This document shows positions 62,873 through 64,000 of a stretch of 64,000 nt of DNA, one piece after another. Each line of letters opens with the position of its first letter. The stretch's first letter is position 1. This DNA is from Collinsella sp. 4_8_47FAA (lineage in GTDB: Bacteria; Actinomycetota; Coriobacteriia; Coriobacteriales; Coriobacteriaceae). The translations under genes were made by a program, and so were the position numbers. The notes below the pieces were generated by a model. The model was not told the origin of the DNA, made no database searches, and worked only from the letters and a program-made list of their open reading frames with translations. Where the stretch lies: the NCBI RefSeq assembly GCF_000763055.1, contig NZ_KN214137.1, positions 78,721 to 142,720 on the forward strand, read 5' to 3'.

Positions 62873-64000
62873 CTAGAGCGTCTTGATGTACTCCCCCAGC
62901 TCTTCCTCCCAGTCGGGCATGTGGAAGCCGGCAGCCTCGAGCTTGGACAGGTCGAGCGCGGAGTGGACCGGGCGCGGGGCGACGGGGCCCTCGGCGCTCG
63001 CGTAGTAGTCGGCGGTCGATACCGGCACGACCCTGTCCCCGTTGCCGTTGGCGGCCTCGAAGACGGCGCGGGCGATATCGGCCCAGGACTTGACGGTGCC
63101 GGAGCCGGTGCAGTCGTAGGTGCCGTAGGGGGCGTGCGTCCCCAGCACGTGGAAGATGGCCTCGGCCATGTCGCGCGTGAAGGTCAGGCGGCCCAGCTGG
63201 TCGTCAACGACCGTGACCTGCTCGAGCCCGTCCTCGGGGTCGGCGACGCGGTCGGACAGGCCCTTCATCGTCTTGACGAAGTTGCGGCCCTCGCCGATGA
63301 CCCAGCTGGAGCGCATGATGTAGTGGCGCGGGCACCCGGCCACGGCGATGTCGCCGGCGGCCTTGGTCTGGCCGTAGACGGACAGCGGGCTGAGGGGCTC
63401 GTCCTCGTCATGCACCTCGGCGGTGCCGTCGAAGACGTAGTCGCTGGACACGTGGACGAGGGTGATCCCGTGATCAGAGCATGTGCGGGCGAGGAGGGCG
63501 GGGCCGGTCGCGTTGGCCTTCCAGGCGATGACACGGCCCTCGGGGGTCTCCGCTTTATCCACGGCCGTGTAGGCGCCGCAGTTGATCACGGTGCCGTAGA
63601 GCGACCAGTCGTACTGCGCGTAGGCGTCCGGGTCGGACATGTCGAAGGTGTCGATTTCGCAGAAGTCGAAGTCCTTCGCCACGCCGCGCTCCTCGGCGAG
63701 CGCGCGCACCGCACGGCCCAGCTGGCCGTTGCAGCCGGTGACGAGGGTGCGCCTGGGCGCCATGGGGACGACGTCGGCGAGCATCGGGTGGTTGAGGTCG
63801 GCCTCGGAGACGGTGGCCTGGTCCAGCGGGATGGGCCACTGGATGGCGAGCTCGGGGTCGGCGAGGTTCACGAAGGTGTAGGTCTTCTTCAATTCAATGG
63901 ACCAGTGGGCGTCCACCAGGTAGGTGTAGGCGGTGCCGTCCTCCAGGGCCTGGAAGGAGTTGCCCACGCCGCGCGGGACGTAGATGGCCTTGCTCGGGTC
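62873..64000 (-). CDS. rmlCD: Fused dTDP-4-dehydrorhamnose 3,5-epimerase-reductase (5' end outside window)
   Basis: The frame is open to the window edge. The first residues seen (DPSKAIYVPRGVGNSF, then TYLVDAHWS and WPIPLDQATVSEADLNHP) match the C-terminal part of RmlC. From about residue 83 an RmlD reductase starts: TLVTGCNGQLGRAVRAL, FDMSDPDA, NCGAYTAVDKAE, SSDYVFDGT, SVYGQTKAAGD. It would make dTDP-L-rhamnose from the 4-keto sugar. The base composition is visibly higher in GC than the neighbouring glycosyltransferase and exporter genes, with heavy use of C/G-ending codons. Such fused RmlCD proteins occur in some Gram-positives. Confidence 0.93.
   Translation of the reverse strand, partial: DPSKAIYVPRGVGNSFQALEDGTAYTYLVDAHWSIELKKTYTFVNLADPELAIQWPIPLDQATVSEADLNHPMLADVVPMAPRRTLVTGCNGQLGRAVRALAEERGVAKDFDFCEIDTFDMSDPDAYAQYDWSLYGTVINCGAYTAVDKAETPEGRVIAWKANATGPALLARTCSDHGITLVHVSSDYVFDGTAEVHDEDEPLSPLSVYGQTKAAGDIAVAGCPRHYIMRSSWVIGEGRNFVKTMKGLSDRVADPEDGLEQVTVVDDQLGRLTFTRDMAEAIFHVLGTHAPYGTYDCTGSGTVKSWADIARAVFEAANGNGDRVVPVSTADYYASAEGPVAPRPVHSALDLSKLEAAGFHMPDWEEELGEYIKTL

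Overview
The window is a 64-kb piece of a GC-rich, tightly packed chromosome. Most genes are on the minus strand, in long operons with gaps of 0-30 bases, and many start at TTG or GTG behind strong Shine-Dalgarno sites. The gene set (MreBCD, RodA and PBP2, AdhE, PPDK with its regulator, DEP-pathway ispG and dxr, no outer-membrane genes) and the neighbourhoods point to an anaerobic Coriobacteriia actinomycete, most likely a Collinsella relative. That assignment is inference from gene content and order, not from a database search.

Region by region. 1-2300 (+): the 3' end of adhE and a small phosphotransferase. 2300-10800 (-): pyrH, frr, uppS, cdsA, dxr, rseP, ispG and proS, one operon joining nucleotide, ribosome-recycling, lipid and isoprenoid genes. 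10800-12700 (-): rpsB-tsf. 12700-18950 (-): rnhB, yraN, comM, dprA, trmFO and xerC, a DNA-uptake and DNA-maintenance run. 19000-23420 (-): rplS, ppdK and the PPDK regulator. 23450-29200 (-): rpsP-khpA-rimM-trmD-lepB and glyQ-glyS. 29215-30468 (+): dinB. 30500-34640 (-): rplU-rpmA-obgE-nadD-yqeK-rsfS. 34634-44240 (-): mreB, mreC, mreD, PBP2, rodA, a DUF697-like gene and a radical-SAM pair. 44350-50300 (-): a TPR membrane protein, a cyclophilin, a zinc-ribbon membrane protein and a P-type ATPase, followed upstream by tRNA-Arg(CCG). 50647-59094 (+): aroF, tyrA, aroB, aroA, aroC, pheA, an aroE-aroK fusion and aroQ. These encode every step from PEP and erythrose 4-phosphate to chorismate, plus the prephenate branches. 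59227-59960: a DUF4869 gene, an aroQ remnant and tRNA-Arg(TCT). 60000-64000: a Wzm/Wzt-type polysaccharide exporter, a GT2 glycosyltransferase and an rmlC-rmlD fusion, the edge of a rhamnose-containing surface-glycan locus.

Main points of interest: RseP carries a winged-helix-like insert in its cytoplasmic region; the end of mreC looks frameshifted, so its open frame runs into mreD; aroF has a terminator hairpin in its leader with no upstream gene on that strand to terminate, which suggests attenuation; the DUF4869 gene sits between an intact aroQ 3' end and a 33-base partial copy of it; and a perfect 16-bp hairpin separates aroEK from aroQ. I found no insertion sequence, CRISPR array or prophage.
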